A stretch of DNA of 64,000 nucleotides from Cynocephalus volans. Lineage: Eukaryota > Chordata > Mammalia > Dermoptera > Cynocephalidae. The stretch covers positions 95,511,861 to 95,575,860 of the forward strand of contig NC_084474.1 in NCBI RefSeq assembly GCF_027409185.1, in the 5' to 3' direction. A program made the position numbers and the translations under genes. Below, in pieces: positions 10,171 to 22,329 of this stretch. The notes below the pieces were generated by a model. The model was given only the letters and a program-made list of their open reading frames with translations. It was not told the origin of the DNA and made no database searches. Numbering within the stretch: the first letter of the stretch is position 1; each line of letters opens with the position of its first letter.

Positions 10171-12000
10171 AAACTCCCAGAGTGGGGTCTGGAACACAGG
10201 CTCAGGAGGAGACTGCCATGGGGGGACACTTGAGGGGGCACATGGGAGTCAGAGGTGGACGTCACCCAGATGCAGAGTGCAGGTAGGAGGAGGCACCTGG
10301 CTGCTGGATCTCCTCGAGTGAGTCTGTCCTGGCGAAGTCCCTCTAGGGCGCTTTGGAAGTGTACATGAAGTGCCCAAGGGCTTTCCCGGTCCACACAGCC
10401 CCCGCCCCTCAGCTCACAGTTTTGCTTTGCTGCCCCCTGGGGTCCTGGCCAATGTCCCAGCCTGAAGGGAAGCACCTGAGGGGCAGGCCCGTGGCAGGGA
10501 CAGCTCCAGCGGCAGGGTCTGTGGCTGTTCATAGACTGCAGTGAACATGAGTCCACAGACAGGGAGGGGCTGTGTGTGATTTTGCACCTGCAGGCCACTC
10601 TCCTTGCCCCCACCCCCAGCCGGGCTCTCTGGCCTTCACTGGAGACCCAGCTCTCTGCCCCACCCCTGGGGAGGCCTCTCCTCCAGCCTTTCCTGCTGTC
10701 TCCCCCTGGTCACCTCCCATCCAAAGGGAGCCACGCGCAGTGCGCCCTTCCTCCAGTCACCACAGGAGCGACCCCACCTCCCCTGAACTTGACAGCAGGT
10801 TTATGAGGGACTAGTGTTTTCTGCCCACCACGTGCACCCTTTTAGTGCGGGTTTTCTTCGAGTGTCCCTAAATCCTAACTCTTTCCTTATTAAAAACTGG
10901 ATTTGGGAGAGTTTAAGAACTCTCAGCAGCTCGTCTGATACGTGAAGTGGATCTGCTTCTGCTTTCCTAAGTCTTTCTGCATGTCTCGAGGTCCTCTGTG
11001 CACAGGCACAGCTGTATCCTCTACGTGAGGGGGCTTTGGCAGAATTTATCATTCACCACTGCCACGAATGTAGGCCAAGCACCACCTCCGTCACCTCCTG
11101 AAGACCTTTCTCTCCAAACTGCTCCACCATAATTCCCGCAGGGTCTCCAGGAGAGCCATGTGGGCCGTGCCCAAGTGACATACTCAACCCTGAGCCACCA
11201 CCTGCCCACAGACTCTTGCTCCTTCTCTGGAATTCTCCACCACTGCCTTCCAGCTCTTGTGGCCTCTCACCCTCAACTCCACATCCGCCACCTTGGGATC
11301 TGCCCACTTCACCCTCCAGTCATTCTCCATAGGTCCCTCCTCTTCATCCTGCTGCTCTGTCACTTCAGCTTACAGTAGAAGGGGTGACCCTAGTTGTCCC
11401 CAGGTGGGGACCAAGTTGCCCCTCAACTTTCCAGAGAAAGCATTTGTCATGTAAAGGTGTCCTGGGGAATGTGAAAGTATGAACAGATGTGGCAGGAGTG
11501 TCATGGGTTCAGCCCCGTATCCCCTAGCACCCGAGCCAGAGTCTGCCTGCCGATACCCCAGGTCCTTGTGTTTATTGTCTGTAAGCCCCAAGAGACTACA
11601 GGATTCTCCACAGCCCGGATGAGAAGAGCCCACCCATGCAGCCTTCAGAACCCTGGACGGTGCCAGTGGTGCTCCCAGACGGGGCCCTGACCCTGAGCCT
11701 CTCATCATGTCTGTCGGGTGCCTCCGCCTCCCCACGACCCAGCAGCAGCTGGACCTCCCAAACTCAGGTCTGGCTTGGTGCTCCCATCCGCTACAGGACC
11801 CCACAGGACCTGGCCCAGCTGCACCAGAGTGGGTGAGGGTCCCGCCCCTGCACAGACGGCTACTTTCTCACCACCTGCCTTTTCCTCCCAGGCCCCTTCC
11901 CAGCTAACTCACTTGTTGTTTGAATCCAAGCATCACCTTGTCCTACAGGCCCGACCACCCTGTGCCCACCGTGGGCTGGGTCCCACTCTGCTTCAGGTGA

Positions 12001-12596
12001 CTGCATTCCTTCAGGAGCCACCAGCATGTCCTCAGTCTTGCCTCATGCCCTGAGAAGAGAAATGGAAATGCCACTGCATCTGAATCAGGACAGGGTGCCC
12101 TGTGCCCCACTGTGGCCTGGGTCCCCCTCTGCACCCCATGTTGTGCACCTCTCAACCACTGGGTGGAACCCTCCACGCATCAGGAACAGTGCGGCTTTCC
12201 TGCACCCCAGAACCTAGCAGCCCATGGCCCATGGTCAGTGCCTGTCAGATGGTGAGGGACAAGTTCAGATCCTCACCCTTCCCTTCCTGTCCAGGCAGCA
12301 TGGCCACCTGCACAGGTGGACAAGTAGGGCACTTCCTTTCCCACCTGGCCTTGGCTGGGGTCACTGAGACAATCCCCGGAGGATCTGGAGCTCCTAGCAG
12401 ATGCTCAGGAAATGTCCATTCCCTCCTGTGGTCCGTGCTGGTCCCCTGTTCCATTTCTGTTCACCACTGCCACAGCACTTCTGAGCTCTGTCCAGCACAG
12501 ACTCTGTCCTGACACAGGTGCAGTGGCATTTCCATTTCTCTTCTCAGGGCATGAGGCAAAACCAAGGACATGCTGGTGGCTCCTGAAGGAATGCAA
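12001..12596. repeat. Inverted repeat: arms 12001-12095 and 12502-12596
   Basis: The left arm starts 'ctgcattccttcaggagcca'. Its reverse complement matches the right arm, which ends 'ggctcctgaaggaatgca', over about 95 bases with only a handful of differences. The arms are separated by about 406 bases. The central core (the phrase 'catttccatttctcttctca' in the right arm) is identical in both. It does not look like a standard transposon terminal repeat, and no flanking duplication was found. Confidence 0.85.
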
Positions 12597-13789
12597 TCCC
12601 TTGAAGCGGGGTTCTGTGCACCTGCTGACTGGGAACGCTGCCCTAGAGATGCCCAGGACAGCACATTCCATTGGAGCAGCGTACTGGAGGCTCGGCCAGA
12701 CACAGGTGGATGAGGCCCCTTTCCCAAGACTGAAAGGGACAGGTAGGCACATCGGGAACTCCCCAGAGGAGGGCAGGCCACCAGCGCAGGACAAACCTCC
12801 AAGCTTGCTGTGGCTCAGGGCAAAGCCACATTGATGTGGTTCATGTGACTGGACACACTAGGGACAGATGTTGTGGGTGTGGTCCTTTTGGGAAAGGACC
12901 TGACGGTGCCTTCAGTAGCGGCCTGGTCTCCTGCAGCAGCAGCTGCAGAGCCGTGCTGGAGAGATGGCACAAATGTGCCGGGCATGGGAAGGGTCCATTC
13001 AGCTCGCTGTGCTGGCACAGAAGCCTTGCGGTCACAGCGAGGGTGAGAGGGCCTCAGCCACAGCTATACCTGTTGGATGCCAGCGCATCTGCTCTGGGGA
13101 GGAGCCCTGGGGGTCTGAGGAGTGTGGTGAGGCCTCTGTCAAATGCATCCAACACCAGCAAGTTCAGTTCCCACCACAGAGTAACCTCTAACCCTGATGG
13201 AAGGCAGAAGGGGCCGGAAACCTGAGGTGCCGGGATACTGGAGGGGTCCCAGCTCACTGGTGGCCTGTGTGGTTCTCGTGGGTTTTGGCAGCGCCCATCG
13301 GGAAGTGGTTTTCATTCATCCAAACAAGAGCACGGGGGCTCGAGGAGCAGCTCTGCTCTTGCTGGCAGTCCTCCCGGCCAGCGGGTCCCAGAGCGCTGAG
13401 CACCGGACTTCCCTACCCCAGCCCCTGCCCACAGAGGCTCGTGGGACCACCTCTGACATGACCGGGAAGCTGGGATATCAGGCACCCACGTCAGGGTCAT
13501 CATCACCTAGCCATGCCGAGACCCTGAAGGAACTGACTCTGGAAGAGCTGGGAAGGGGGGGTGGCAGTGTGAAGCCCCACGCGCGGAGCCCTTCGGGGAT
13601 GACAGTGACAACGGCCAGGCTGGGGGAGCCAGACCCAGAGGGAGGCAGAGCTCCCGGGCGAGGGGAGGCCCGGACAGAACTGCAGCCAGGCCCCGGGGAG
13701 GGGTTGCGGGGCTTAGGCTGCCGCTCCACATCCCACAGACTGGGCGGCTGTCCTGGAGCTGCAAGTCAGGGATCCAGGTGGGGCAGGCG
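12597..13789. other. Intergenic DNA, no gene recognised
   Basis: An open frame of 245 codons runs through 13197-13934, but it reads into an LTR and has low-complexity composition without a recognisable domain. I regard it as a chance frame. Nothing else is identified. Confidence 0.45.
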
Positions 13790-14062
13790 TGGTTCTTTCC
13801 AAGGCCTCTCTCCTTGGTGTATAGACGGCGTCTTCCCTGTGTCCCCATATGGTCGTCCCTCTGTGTGTATGTGTGTCCCCATCTCACCTTCTTATAAGGA
13901 GACCAGCCCATTGGATCAGAGCCCACCCATATGACCTCATTTAATCTTAATCACCTCTGTAAATGCCCATCTCCAAACACAGTCACATTCTTAGGTACTA
14001 GGGGTTAGGACTTCAACACATGGATGTGGAGGGACACGACTCAGCCCATGACAGAGCTCTTG
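13790..14062 (-). repeat. MLT1-like MaLR LTR, reverse orientation
   Basis: Reverse-strand MLT1 signature in order: 'cttataaggagaccagccca', 'acctctgtaaatgcccatct', 'tactaggggttaggacttca' and a terminal 'cagcccatgaca'. This is a typical 3'-to-5' read of an MLT1 solo LTR. Confidence 0.8.
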
Positions 14063-14221
14063 GGATTTGGCCAGACCTCTGGGCCATCAGCCATGAGGAG
14101 ACGGGAAGGCGGGAGGACTGGCAGGTGATGGGTATTTTTGCAGAGCACACACTACTGTGCTGCTCCTGGGCACTGAAGTCAGCCATGTACTGAGACCACA
14201 GAGTCATGTCCACTCGGCTGT

Positions 14222-14262
14222 TACACACACACACACGTGTGCACGTGTGCACGCACACATGT
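14222..14262. repeat. Alternating purine-pyrimidine (CA/TG) tract
   Basis: A run of acacac switches to repeated gtgtgcac units and back to cacacatg. This gives a 40-base alternating purine-pyrimidine tract with local self-complementarity, a classic candidate for Z-DNA or cruciform formation. Confidence 0.7.
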
Positions 14263-15899
14263 ATCCTGCCTGCCTCTGGCTGCCCGCGAGGAGGGCAGAG
14301 GTCTGGGAGTGTTGCGCCTCGAGTGGCCGGGGTGCAGACAGGTCAGGCCAGCCTGCAGGAAGGTGGGGTCCTCTGCCTGAGGGTGGGTGCAGGCCAAGGA
14401 CCTGAGGGGCTGGGCAGTGGCTGTGAGCTGCCCTCTGCCAGCTCCGTCATCACATGGTCATCCAGCCACCCCGCCTGCCCATCTGGCAGACCCAGCCCAG
14501 GACCCAGGCTGGAGAGGAGGGGGTTGGCTGTGTCTGAGCTCAGTGCTGGGGGTGCTGTGACAGCAAGGGGTATGTCTATCCCTGGGCCAGTGGTACAAAG
14601 CAGAGGCACTCAGGCTTTGATGAATTTCTGGAGCACGCCCCTCACTTGGACATTCGCAGGAGCTTGGGTCTGCCCATAGAGCATTTCTCAAGAGCCTGAT
14701 GCTAGAAACTTCTGGAGCCTGGTGGCCTAGGGTACAGCCTCTGCCCTGCAGCTCACGGTGTCTCCTGGGTGCGGGACACATGCTCCTTGCTCAGGCCCCA
14801 GAGGTATCATTTCTAACCCTCTTCCCAGCAGCGGGTCTGCCTGCTGGCCCTGCTGGCTTCCTGTGTCGCCCCACACCCACTCACCCCTAATGGGGAGGGG
14901 ACAAAGGAGCCCGATGTGACTGAGCGACCCCTTCCCCAGCTGACTCATCACTCCCACCAGATACCAGCTCCTGGGGCCGCCACCAGGGCCCCAGCATCAC
15001 CAGCCCCAAAAGCAGCCCAGTGAGAAAAATGTGTTCCCTCCTTGCAGATTCTCCTGGTGACCCACTGGACAGGCCCAGGAGGGCACCCCTCCCCCCACAC
15101 AGACCCTGCAGGTTCCCCTCTTCAGCACAGCAGACTCCCCCACATCAAGTGTGTCCTGTGTGCCCCCAACCATGTCCATCCACCCTAGAGTCACCTGCCC
15201 CTTCTCCACACACCCCCATTAAAAGGTAACAGAGGGATTTGGTGCAGGGAGTTTCCTGGCTCCCAGGACAGGAAACAGGCGTCCCTGTGGCACCTCCTGC
15301 TCCTTGTCCTAGATGGAAGAACTTGTGTGAGAAAGAGGCCCTGTCCCCTTCCATGTCCTCAGGAAATTCCTGAGGAAGGAGACTCCGTCATCAGCGTCCT
15401 CCTGAGACCACCTAGGTTCACAGAAACCAAAGCACACAGGGCAGGTCAATGCACAGAGGCAGAACAAGGCCTCCAACACCTCTGCTCCCAGGTCCCTGGT
15501 GCGAGATGGCCACCATCAGGAACTTTCCAGAGCAGAGATGTCACCAGCTCCATGTGGTGGAAGATGGTGCCTCTGCAGGCTGACCTCTGGCCTGTGCACG
15601 TCAAAGGGCTCCTGCCCAGAGTGGACAGTGGGGTGGCGGTGGGGAAGGGGGCCCAGCCCCAACTCCAGACGGGGGAAGGGCATCCGACAGCTCCTCAGCA
15701 GTAGAGAACTCACGCTGGGGAGAAGCCGCATCACCGCCGTGAGCGTGTCCAAGAAAAGCTGGCACTTGAGGAATGCTGTGAACAGGACAAGGGTGGAGGT
15801 CCTGCCACATCAAAACAGAAGCTTCTGCTCTGCCAGACCCAGTGCAGATGATGAAACAACAAAGCACCGACTGTGAGAAAATGCGTGTCTACAGTGTAT
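14263..15899. other. Intergenic DNA, no feature recognised
   Basis: GC-rich sequence without a recognisable exon, promoter or repeat family. Confidence 0.4.
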
Positions 15900-15939
15900 C
15901 TGCGGCGTATCTCAAACTCAAACTCAAAACTCAACAGCA

Positions 15940-16735
15940 AAACACAAGTGGTCCAGCCAGAAGACACAACAGACGTTGAGAGATACGTCACCGAAGAGAA
16001 AACGAAGATGGCAGACAAGCATGTGCGTGATGTCCCCACGCGAGCCCTCAGGGAACTCAGGCCAGTCCCACAGTGCGACACCACCACATGCTCGTCAGAA
16101 CAGCCAAATGAAAAGCAGATGGGGACGAGAGACATGGAGTCACTCATGCACTGCAGGTGGGGATGTGAAACGGTGCAGCCACCCTGGAAAACACTTTGGC
16201 AGCTTCCTGTAAAAAGAAACATGCAGCTACCACACACCCCAGCAACAGCAGCCCTGCGCGTTTCTCCCAGAGAAATGGAAATTAGGTTCATACAAAAATC
16301 CTGCATGTGAGTGTTCACAGCAGGTGTCTGCTATAGCCCCACGCTGCAAACAAGCCAGATGTGCTTCTGCAGGCAAACAGCTAAACTGCGCTCTGTCCAC
16401 ACCATGGAAGGTGACTCAGCCGTATAAAAGAAGGATGAGGAAATACACAACCACCGGATGAACCTGCAGAGACTCACGCAGAGTGGAAAAAGCAGCCTCG
16501 ACAGCCTCACACCGGGCAGTTTCATGCACATGGCACTTTGAGGGGCAATGGTAGAAATGCAGGGATCTGAGAGGGCCCTCCACACTGGGAGGTTGTGATC
16601 TGCCCTGTAGTTATGCAAGATGTCATCCTTGGGGGACACTGGGCCACGTACATGGTGGATCTCTGTACATCGTTTCCTACAACTGCATGTGAACCTACAA
16701 TTATCTCATTACAATTTTTATTGAAAAAATAAAGG
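15940..16735 (+). repeat. L1M ORF2 end and 3' UTR fragment
   Basis: The sense L1 order is visible: 'gatgtgaaacggtgcagcca', 'tggaaaacactttggcagct', 'cccagagaaatggaaatt', 'gtgttcacagcaggtgtctg', 'gactcagccgtataaaagaa' and a terminal 'ttattgaaaaaataaa'. The reading frame is broken many times. Ancient L1M, exact subfamily not assigned. Confidence 0.8.
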
Positions 16736-17462
16736 CAGCAGATGTCAGCAGCCTCAGAGAGTCACGCGGGAGGAAGCCTCTGAGTGCCTGGGGCGGGGAC
16801 CCCTGTGGAGGGAAGCCCGTGGCTGGGAGCACGGCAGGTTCTCCACGGATCGGCCTTCCCCGAGCATTTGGGGATGCTGCCCCGTCAGTGTGGTGGGGAC
16901 ACGCAGGAGGCCCCAGCCCCACCCCACCTCCAGCGGTGGCCCTCCTGCCCTGCCGGCGGAGGGAGGCCCTTCCTCACGTCTCAGAATTTAGGCTGAGGAG
17001 ACCAGGGATGGGTGGGACGTGGGGGACTCACACTCTGTGGGACGAGTCAGCCCGGAAGAAAGAATTCAACGTACTAAAGCTCCTCAAGAGCAAAGCCAGT
17101 CTTTTCATTGATTTATTTGGTTTCTGTTTGTTTGTTTGTTTCTCAGCACTCAGTCGAGCACACAAAAAAATCAGATAGTAAATATTTCCTGACTGGTTTC
17201 AACTGACATGGGATGATCTGGGCATCCACCCCTGAGTTTCCGTGAAGGTGTGCGGGCAGCCAGTTATGCAAGCTCCCAGCCTGAGGGCTGCCCCCAGAGC
17301 TGCAGCAGGAGGGCCCAGCCCCAGACGCAGGGAGGGCAGGTGGGCGGGATGCCAGCAGCACCGTCACAGGCGCACGGCGATGAATCCTGTAAGCTGGGCC
17401 CTGGGCCCTCCCCCAGGTGGCCACCCACACACCTCTGACCTCACACCAGGAGGCCATGAGGC
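16736..17462. other. Intergenic DNA, no gene recognised
   Basis: The first part is GC-rich, followed by a T-rich patch (about 17100-17140). No exon or repeat family is named with confidence. Confidence 0.4.
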
Positions 17463-17685
17463 TGGATGATCTGGGATTCAACCTGCCACTTTCCCGGCGT
17501 GGACTTTGGGCAGTCACTTTGCCCTAGTTCTCTCTCCTGCACTGTGCTAGTCTCTAAAATGAGAATGTCGATTGTTCCCACATATCGGACTGGGAGGATG
17601 AAATGGCATCTGCCTGTGAAGCACGTGGCACAGGACTGGCGTGCTCCAAGTGCTAACTCACCAGAGGCCAAGCAGACTGCTCCTT
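17463..17685 (+). repeat. MIR SINE
   Basis: Sense MIR order: 'gatctgggattcaacctgcc', 'ggactttgggcagtcacttt', 'gtctctaaaatgagaatg' and 'gcacgtggcacaggactgg'. Confidence 0.75.
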
Positions 17686-17704
17686 AAAACAGTCCAAGCA
17701 ACTT

Positions 17705-18290
17705 GTATTAGTTATGCACCGTTGCATAACAAATTTCCCCCAAAAGTCCTGCCTTAAAACAGCAAAAACTGATTATGTCAGGTTTCTGTGGATCTGGCCC
17801 AGGTTTCTCCTGAGGCTGCGGGCAGCTGTCAGCCAGGTCTTCATCACCTGAAGGCTTGACTGGGGCCAGAGGGTCTCCTTCCAAGTGGCTGCTCACACGG
17901 CTGGGGGGAGAGCCAGTTTCTCTCCGCATGATACTCTCTGTGGGCTGCCGCGAGTCCTCACAACACCCGGAGCAAGCAATCCGAGAGAGAAAACAAGGAG
18001 TGGCCTGCAGAGCCTCCCGCAACCCCGTCCCTGAGCCTCCCGCGACCCCGTCCCTGAGCCTCCCGCGACCCCGTCCCTGAGCCTCCCGCGACCCCGTCCC
18101 TGAGCCTCCCGCGACCCCGTCCCTGAGCCCACTCACTCTCACTTCTGCTGAATCTCCTCACGGGATCAAGGCACTAAGTCCAGGCCACACTCGAGGGAGG
18201 GGAATTAGGGTCTACCTCTGCAGAGGAGCAGCCAAGAATGTGTCACATGATTTTAAACAGAGCCATTCAAGTCCTACCAGCCAGTCTGAT
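17705..18290. repeat. Ancient LTR-like repeat carrying a minisatellite
   Basis: It opens 'tgtattagttatgcaccgtt', then 'gcataacaaatttcccccaa' and 'ccttaaaacagcaaaaact'. This is the familiar edge of an old mammalian interspersed LTR-type repeat. The end is uncertain, and the family name could not be fixed by eye. The 23-bp minisatellite at 18011-18128 has expanded inside it. Confidence 0.5.
18011..18128 (+). repeat. 23-bp CpG-containing minisatellite, about 5 copies
   Basis: The unit agcctcccgcgaccccgtccctg is repeated head-to-tail about 5.1 times and is nearly perfect. The first copy differs (gcaacc for gcgacc). Each unit carries CpG sites. The near-identity of copies implies recent expansion or homogenisation. 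Confidence 0.95.
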
Positions 18291-18819
18291 TGGCGTTCAC
18301 AAAAGATCTGGTGAGATCCGCTTCCTATCACCATGGAATAGGTGAGAACGCTGAGGGCTTGCCAGGTGGGGAGCCTGCCCCTGTCACAGCTGGGGGTGTT
18401 GGAATGCAGACCCAGACCCTCCTGCCTCAGCTCCGTCCACCACCTGAGGATCGAGCTCAGGCCCAGCTGCTTAGTGGCCCCAGAGTCATGTCAGGTCAGG
18501 TCCCTGCAGCGACCCAACGCCTACATCTGTGTCTCTATGCACATCTCCTAATGGCTTGGCTCCTCTGATATAACCCTGACTGATACCTTTGTGTGATCAG
18601 AATGTCCTTGGGATCAAAACTGCTACCTCAAATTCTGGCCTCTAAAATTACGGGTGTTGACTCCACCCACTGGGAAGATTCTCTAAGCCTCCGGAAGGTC
18701 TGGTTTGGGCTGGATGGAGAGGTGCCGAACAAGCCCCACAACAATCGCTCCTGATGGCATCTCCCCAGACAGGACTGTCGTGGTTCCAGCCTCGCCGGGC
18801 ACATCGCCCTCGCTGTAAC

Positions 18820-18990
18820 ACTCCACTTACAAGCCAGGTGTCAGCAAGCGGGGACCATGCTACATCCTGCATGGGGATCCTGTCATGCCACCTGCACAGT
18901 GACCTTGTGGCAGGTGTCATCATTTCCCCTTTGATAGGAAATTAACTGACTTCCCAAGGTCACACAGCCAGTAGTGGAGCAGGGGCCTTA
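18820..18990 (-). repeat. MIR SINE
   Basis: Reverse MIR order on the + strand: 'tgtcatcatttcccctttga', 'cttcccaaggtcacacagcc' and 'agtagtggagcaggggcctt'. Confidence 0.7.
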
Positions 18991-19547
18991 ACTGTCTTCT
19001 CTGGAACATGGGGACAACCCCAGTGGTGAGTCGAGGACCAATGGAGGAGATACAGATGAAGACACCACACTGGACACCCGTGAGTAGCGCGGGAGAGCAC
19101 AGGGAGTCTGCATCTGAGTCCGCCCCCTGCCCCAGCCTGTCCCTGAGATCTTTGGGGTTTAGGGACGACTAGAAGAAGAAACTTTCCAAGAAGAAACCAT
19201 CGCAAGCTCTGAGCTGACTTGGGGGTTGGAGAGAAAGGCTTTTTAAAATGAGCTGCCTCTCCTTGCCACCTTGCTGGCTGTGCCCAGGGTGCTGGAGGAC
19301 CTCGGGAGCAGTCTTCTCCTGCGCCCGACGCTGGGGAGGAGGGAATCCGAGGGGCCATCAGGGCGCTGAGGAGATGGATTCTCCCTGGGTAGCACTGGCG
19401 GCTGGTCATCTGTCCCAGGGCTGGTGCCCCATGCTCAGTGCCAGCAGAGGCCCATCCAAGGCAGTCAGCCTGAGGGGCAGGGCAGCGTCCTGTCCCAGTA
19501 CGGTCCCCAGCAGGGCCCCAGCCCATGGCTGGGAGACCTGTCCACTC

Positions 19548-19760
19548 CTTCATTCAGTCAGTCCATCATTCCATGGACACTAAGTGAGCACCTACTGTCT
19601 GCGAAGCGTGGCCGGGCCCACCCCTCATGGAGCTCACATTCCTACCTGCAGCAGAGAGACAATAGAGAGTAAAGAAATAAACGTCATGAGTCCAGACTGT
19701 GGCCAGGACTCTGAAGGAGCAAGGCAGAGGAGGGGCTTAGGCAGCGTGTCCAAAAGCACA
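19548..19760 (+). repeat. L2 LINE 3' fragment
   Basis: The order is the L2 3' end: 'tcattcagtcagtccatc', 'gtgagcacctactgtctgc' and 'catggagctcacattcctac', then an interrupted 'gagagacaatagagag'. No coding remnant was seen. Confidence 0.7.
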
Positions 19761-20609
19761 GTGGCCACAGGTGTCATTTGTAGTTTCTAGTAGCCATGTT
19801 AAAAAGCAAAAAGAAGCAAGTGGAATTAGTTTTAATAATATCTTTTTTAGCCTCATATATTCAAAATACTATGATTTCAACATGTAGTCAATTGCTTTAC
19901 AGTACTGAGATGTTTTGCATTGTTTTCATACTGAGTCTTCCAGATCTTGTGTGTATTTTACACTCGGCACATCTCAATTCAGACCAGCCACATTTCCAGG
20001 GCTCCATAGCCACGTGTGGCCTGTGGCTGCCATGCAGGACAGCACAGGCCTAGAGAGTGGGGCGGTGGGGGTGGGAGGACATTAAATAAGGAGCCGAGAG
20101 GGTTGAGAGTGACCCCCGAGAAAAAGGGTAGCGGCTGCCAAGCAGGTTGTGAGTAAGCAGCACTGCCTGGAGGCCAGCAGGGCAGGCCCAGCACCAGCAA
20201 GGACAGACGGGGACGCGGTGCTGCGTGGGTCCACTGGGGGAAGGGGGTACGCTCTGCCTGTGTCTCCTGACCCTTTCCCAGGAGACCCCCCTGCGGCAGA
20301 GCTGGGTCCTGCACTTCCCGCCAGTTCCCCTGGCTGCAGGGGCACCCTGAGCTGCTTTCCCCCCACGCCCTCCCCTCTCCCGTGGGCTCTGCCCCGCTCC
20401 CTTCTCCTCAGGAAGAACGCAACGCCCCTGATCCAAAGCCCGGGATTTGATACTTTCTCTCACTATTTTGCTATTTTTCTTTTGTAAAAGAATTTCTTCC
20501 TATTCCCTTCTCTCATTTTGGATGTATTTACAGATTTAGGTGTATTCAAAGAAGAAACACCCCAAATATCATGGATTTGAAATAGCATTAAACAAAACAA
20601 AGGAGGGGG

Positions 20610-20935
20610 ATTTTTCTTATTTATAAAAATGATATAGAGACTTCTGGTTTCACCTCCAACAGATGAAACTCATACATGTTCACTGAAACACAAATAGCAT
20701 AAACAAACATAAGAGCAAAAAGTAAAAGACCCTCATCCTCAACCAGAGATAACCACCTGTCAAATTTAATCTTCGTCTTCCCAAATATTCTGTACATCTG
20801 ATATACAAACAGATATATGTATGCACCTTTTTCATGCAAATACAATTTTATTAAACATACAACTTGTGGCTTAGTTTTTTCCAACTCCTAATAAATATGC
20901 TGTGAACATTTCAATTAATTATGAATATTAATCGT
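20610..20935. repeat. AT-rich ancient LINE-like fragment
   Basis: The phrases 'accagagataaccacctgtc', 'ccaaatattctgtacatctg', 'tttcatgcaaatacaatttt' and 'tgctgtgaacatttcaatta' follow an order common in old L1-type 3' regions. Exact family and orientation remain unclear. Confidence 0.45.
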
Positions 20936-21284
20936 TCAAAATTCGTTTTTCCAGATCAAAATATATAGATTTAGCTAGAAATCCAGATTTTTACATAAAT
21001 TCTCCAAATTTTAAGTTGGCAACTAGTTATTTTTATTTACTCATTGAACAAACAGTATTAAAATAACATTAGAGATCTAAGACAAAAATTGCCCACAAGC
21101 GCCCTGCTCAATCGACTGTGTTTCCCTGTGCCCATATGCACGTGCAAGAGTCAGGCACAGCAGAGTCTGCACTTCTGTGTTAATCTCGTGGTGTGTATTT
21201 TTTCCACTTTCCGTACAATTCCAGTCACTCCATTCGCCTCCTGTCTGCGCGCATCGCCGCTGTCTGCCACATCTGGTAGCCGAT

Positions 21285-21500
21285 GTCAACCGCGCAAGGT
21301 GCATCGGCCCACAGCCTGCGCGCCACATCAGGCCAGCCACCTGCTTTTGTAACTAGAGTTCCATCAGAACAAGCCCCATCGCTTGCCTACACATTGTCTA
21401 TGCTCTGTTCGTGCTTTGCAGGCAAGATTGAGTTATTGCAATGGAGATCCTCTTGCCTGCAAAGCTTAAAATACTATTATTTACCACCTGACTCTTTACA
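21285..21500. repeat. Fossil DNA-transposon-like repeat (hAT-type), copy A
   Basis: Phrases in order: 'ccagccacctgcttttgtaa', 'acattgtctatgctctgttc', 'gagttattgcaatggagatc' and 'gcctgcaaagcttaaaatac'. The same phrases appear reversed and complemented at 33725-33905, so these are two copies of one dispersed family in opposite orientation. I believe it is a hAT-Charlie-type element, but the family name is from memory. Confidence 0.5.
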
Positions 21501-21689
21501 AAAAACATGGCCAGCCCCGAGCCTCGCGTGCATCCTTCATTTCCGTGCTCATAGAGACAAATAAAAACAAATATGTGAATACAGGTTTTGTCTTAACCAT
21601 GGTTTAGCTTCATGATAGCACTTGCTCTCCTTTTACTCACCAATGTCTTGAGGACACTCAACTGGTCGTGTCTAGGACAGTCCCCACCA

Positions 21690-21890
21690 TCAGACTGCAT
21701 GGCACAGATCCGGGCACTCACTAGCCCTGTGATCTCGGGCAGATTTTCTGACTTTGTTCCTCTACTTCTGCAGCTACAAAGTGGAGTTGTCGTAGTGCCT
21801 GTGTCTACGGGTGGTTATGAGAATTCACGGATACGTGTAAGATGCCTTGGACATTCAATAAACATTCAGTGAATGTTCAGTGCATATTAG
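21690..21890 (+). repeat. MIR SINE
   Basis: Sense MIR order: 'ccctgtgatctcgggcagat', 'gactttgttcctctacttct', 'ggttatgagaattcacgg' and 'gccttggacattcaataaac'. Confidence 0.75.
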
Positions 21891-22329
21891 CCGCTACTAT
21901 GTTTATTCAAAATCTTGCACTGGGGGAATTCTGCGTGGCTGAGGGAATGGCAGCAGCATAAACCTGAATTTCTCAACAAACCCTTCAAAAAAATCAATAA
22001 AGAGCAACAAGTAGAACAAACAAAACCACAGAAAACTCGTGCCCTCGACATGACCGTAACCAGATAGAAAACATCCAAACTTCAGATCACCTGCAAGTAG
22101 AAAAACAAACACCAGATGCCAGGAGCTCTCTCTCCTGCCACCTTCACAGGCCTTTGCACGGGGCGGGCAGGAAACTGGCAGAAGAGAGAAAAGAAAAGGA
22201 GCCGGCCCCGGGCCTGAGGTTCGTCTCAAAACACCTGCCAGAAAAGAAAGTCCATCCCAGTGTGAAAGTACAGAAAGTGTCCTGGTGGCTCCGCGTGCTG
22301 GCTGTTGGAAAGGAATTTAAACGATGGTG

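Larger units (their letters stand above)
7591..11999. other. Intergenic DNA, no gene recognised
   Basis: No convincing exon or promoter is visible. It contains a 39-bp tandem repeat (8450-8536), an AT-rich patch (about 9495-9535) and a weak L2 fragment (10062-10170). The longest frames overlap each other on opposite strands and are treated as chance. Confidence 0.45.

Noticed and set aside
13197-13934. A 245-codon frame upstream of an MLT1 LTR
   Set aside because: It runs into the LTR, has no domain or splice signals, and its codon content looks random.
18011-18128. CRISPR-like direct repeats
   Set aside because: Units are head-to-tail with no unique spacers, in a mammalian genome. It is a minisatellite.
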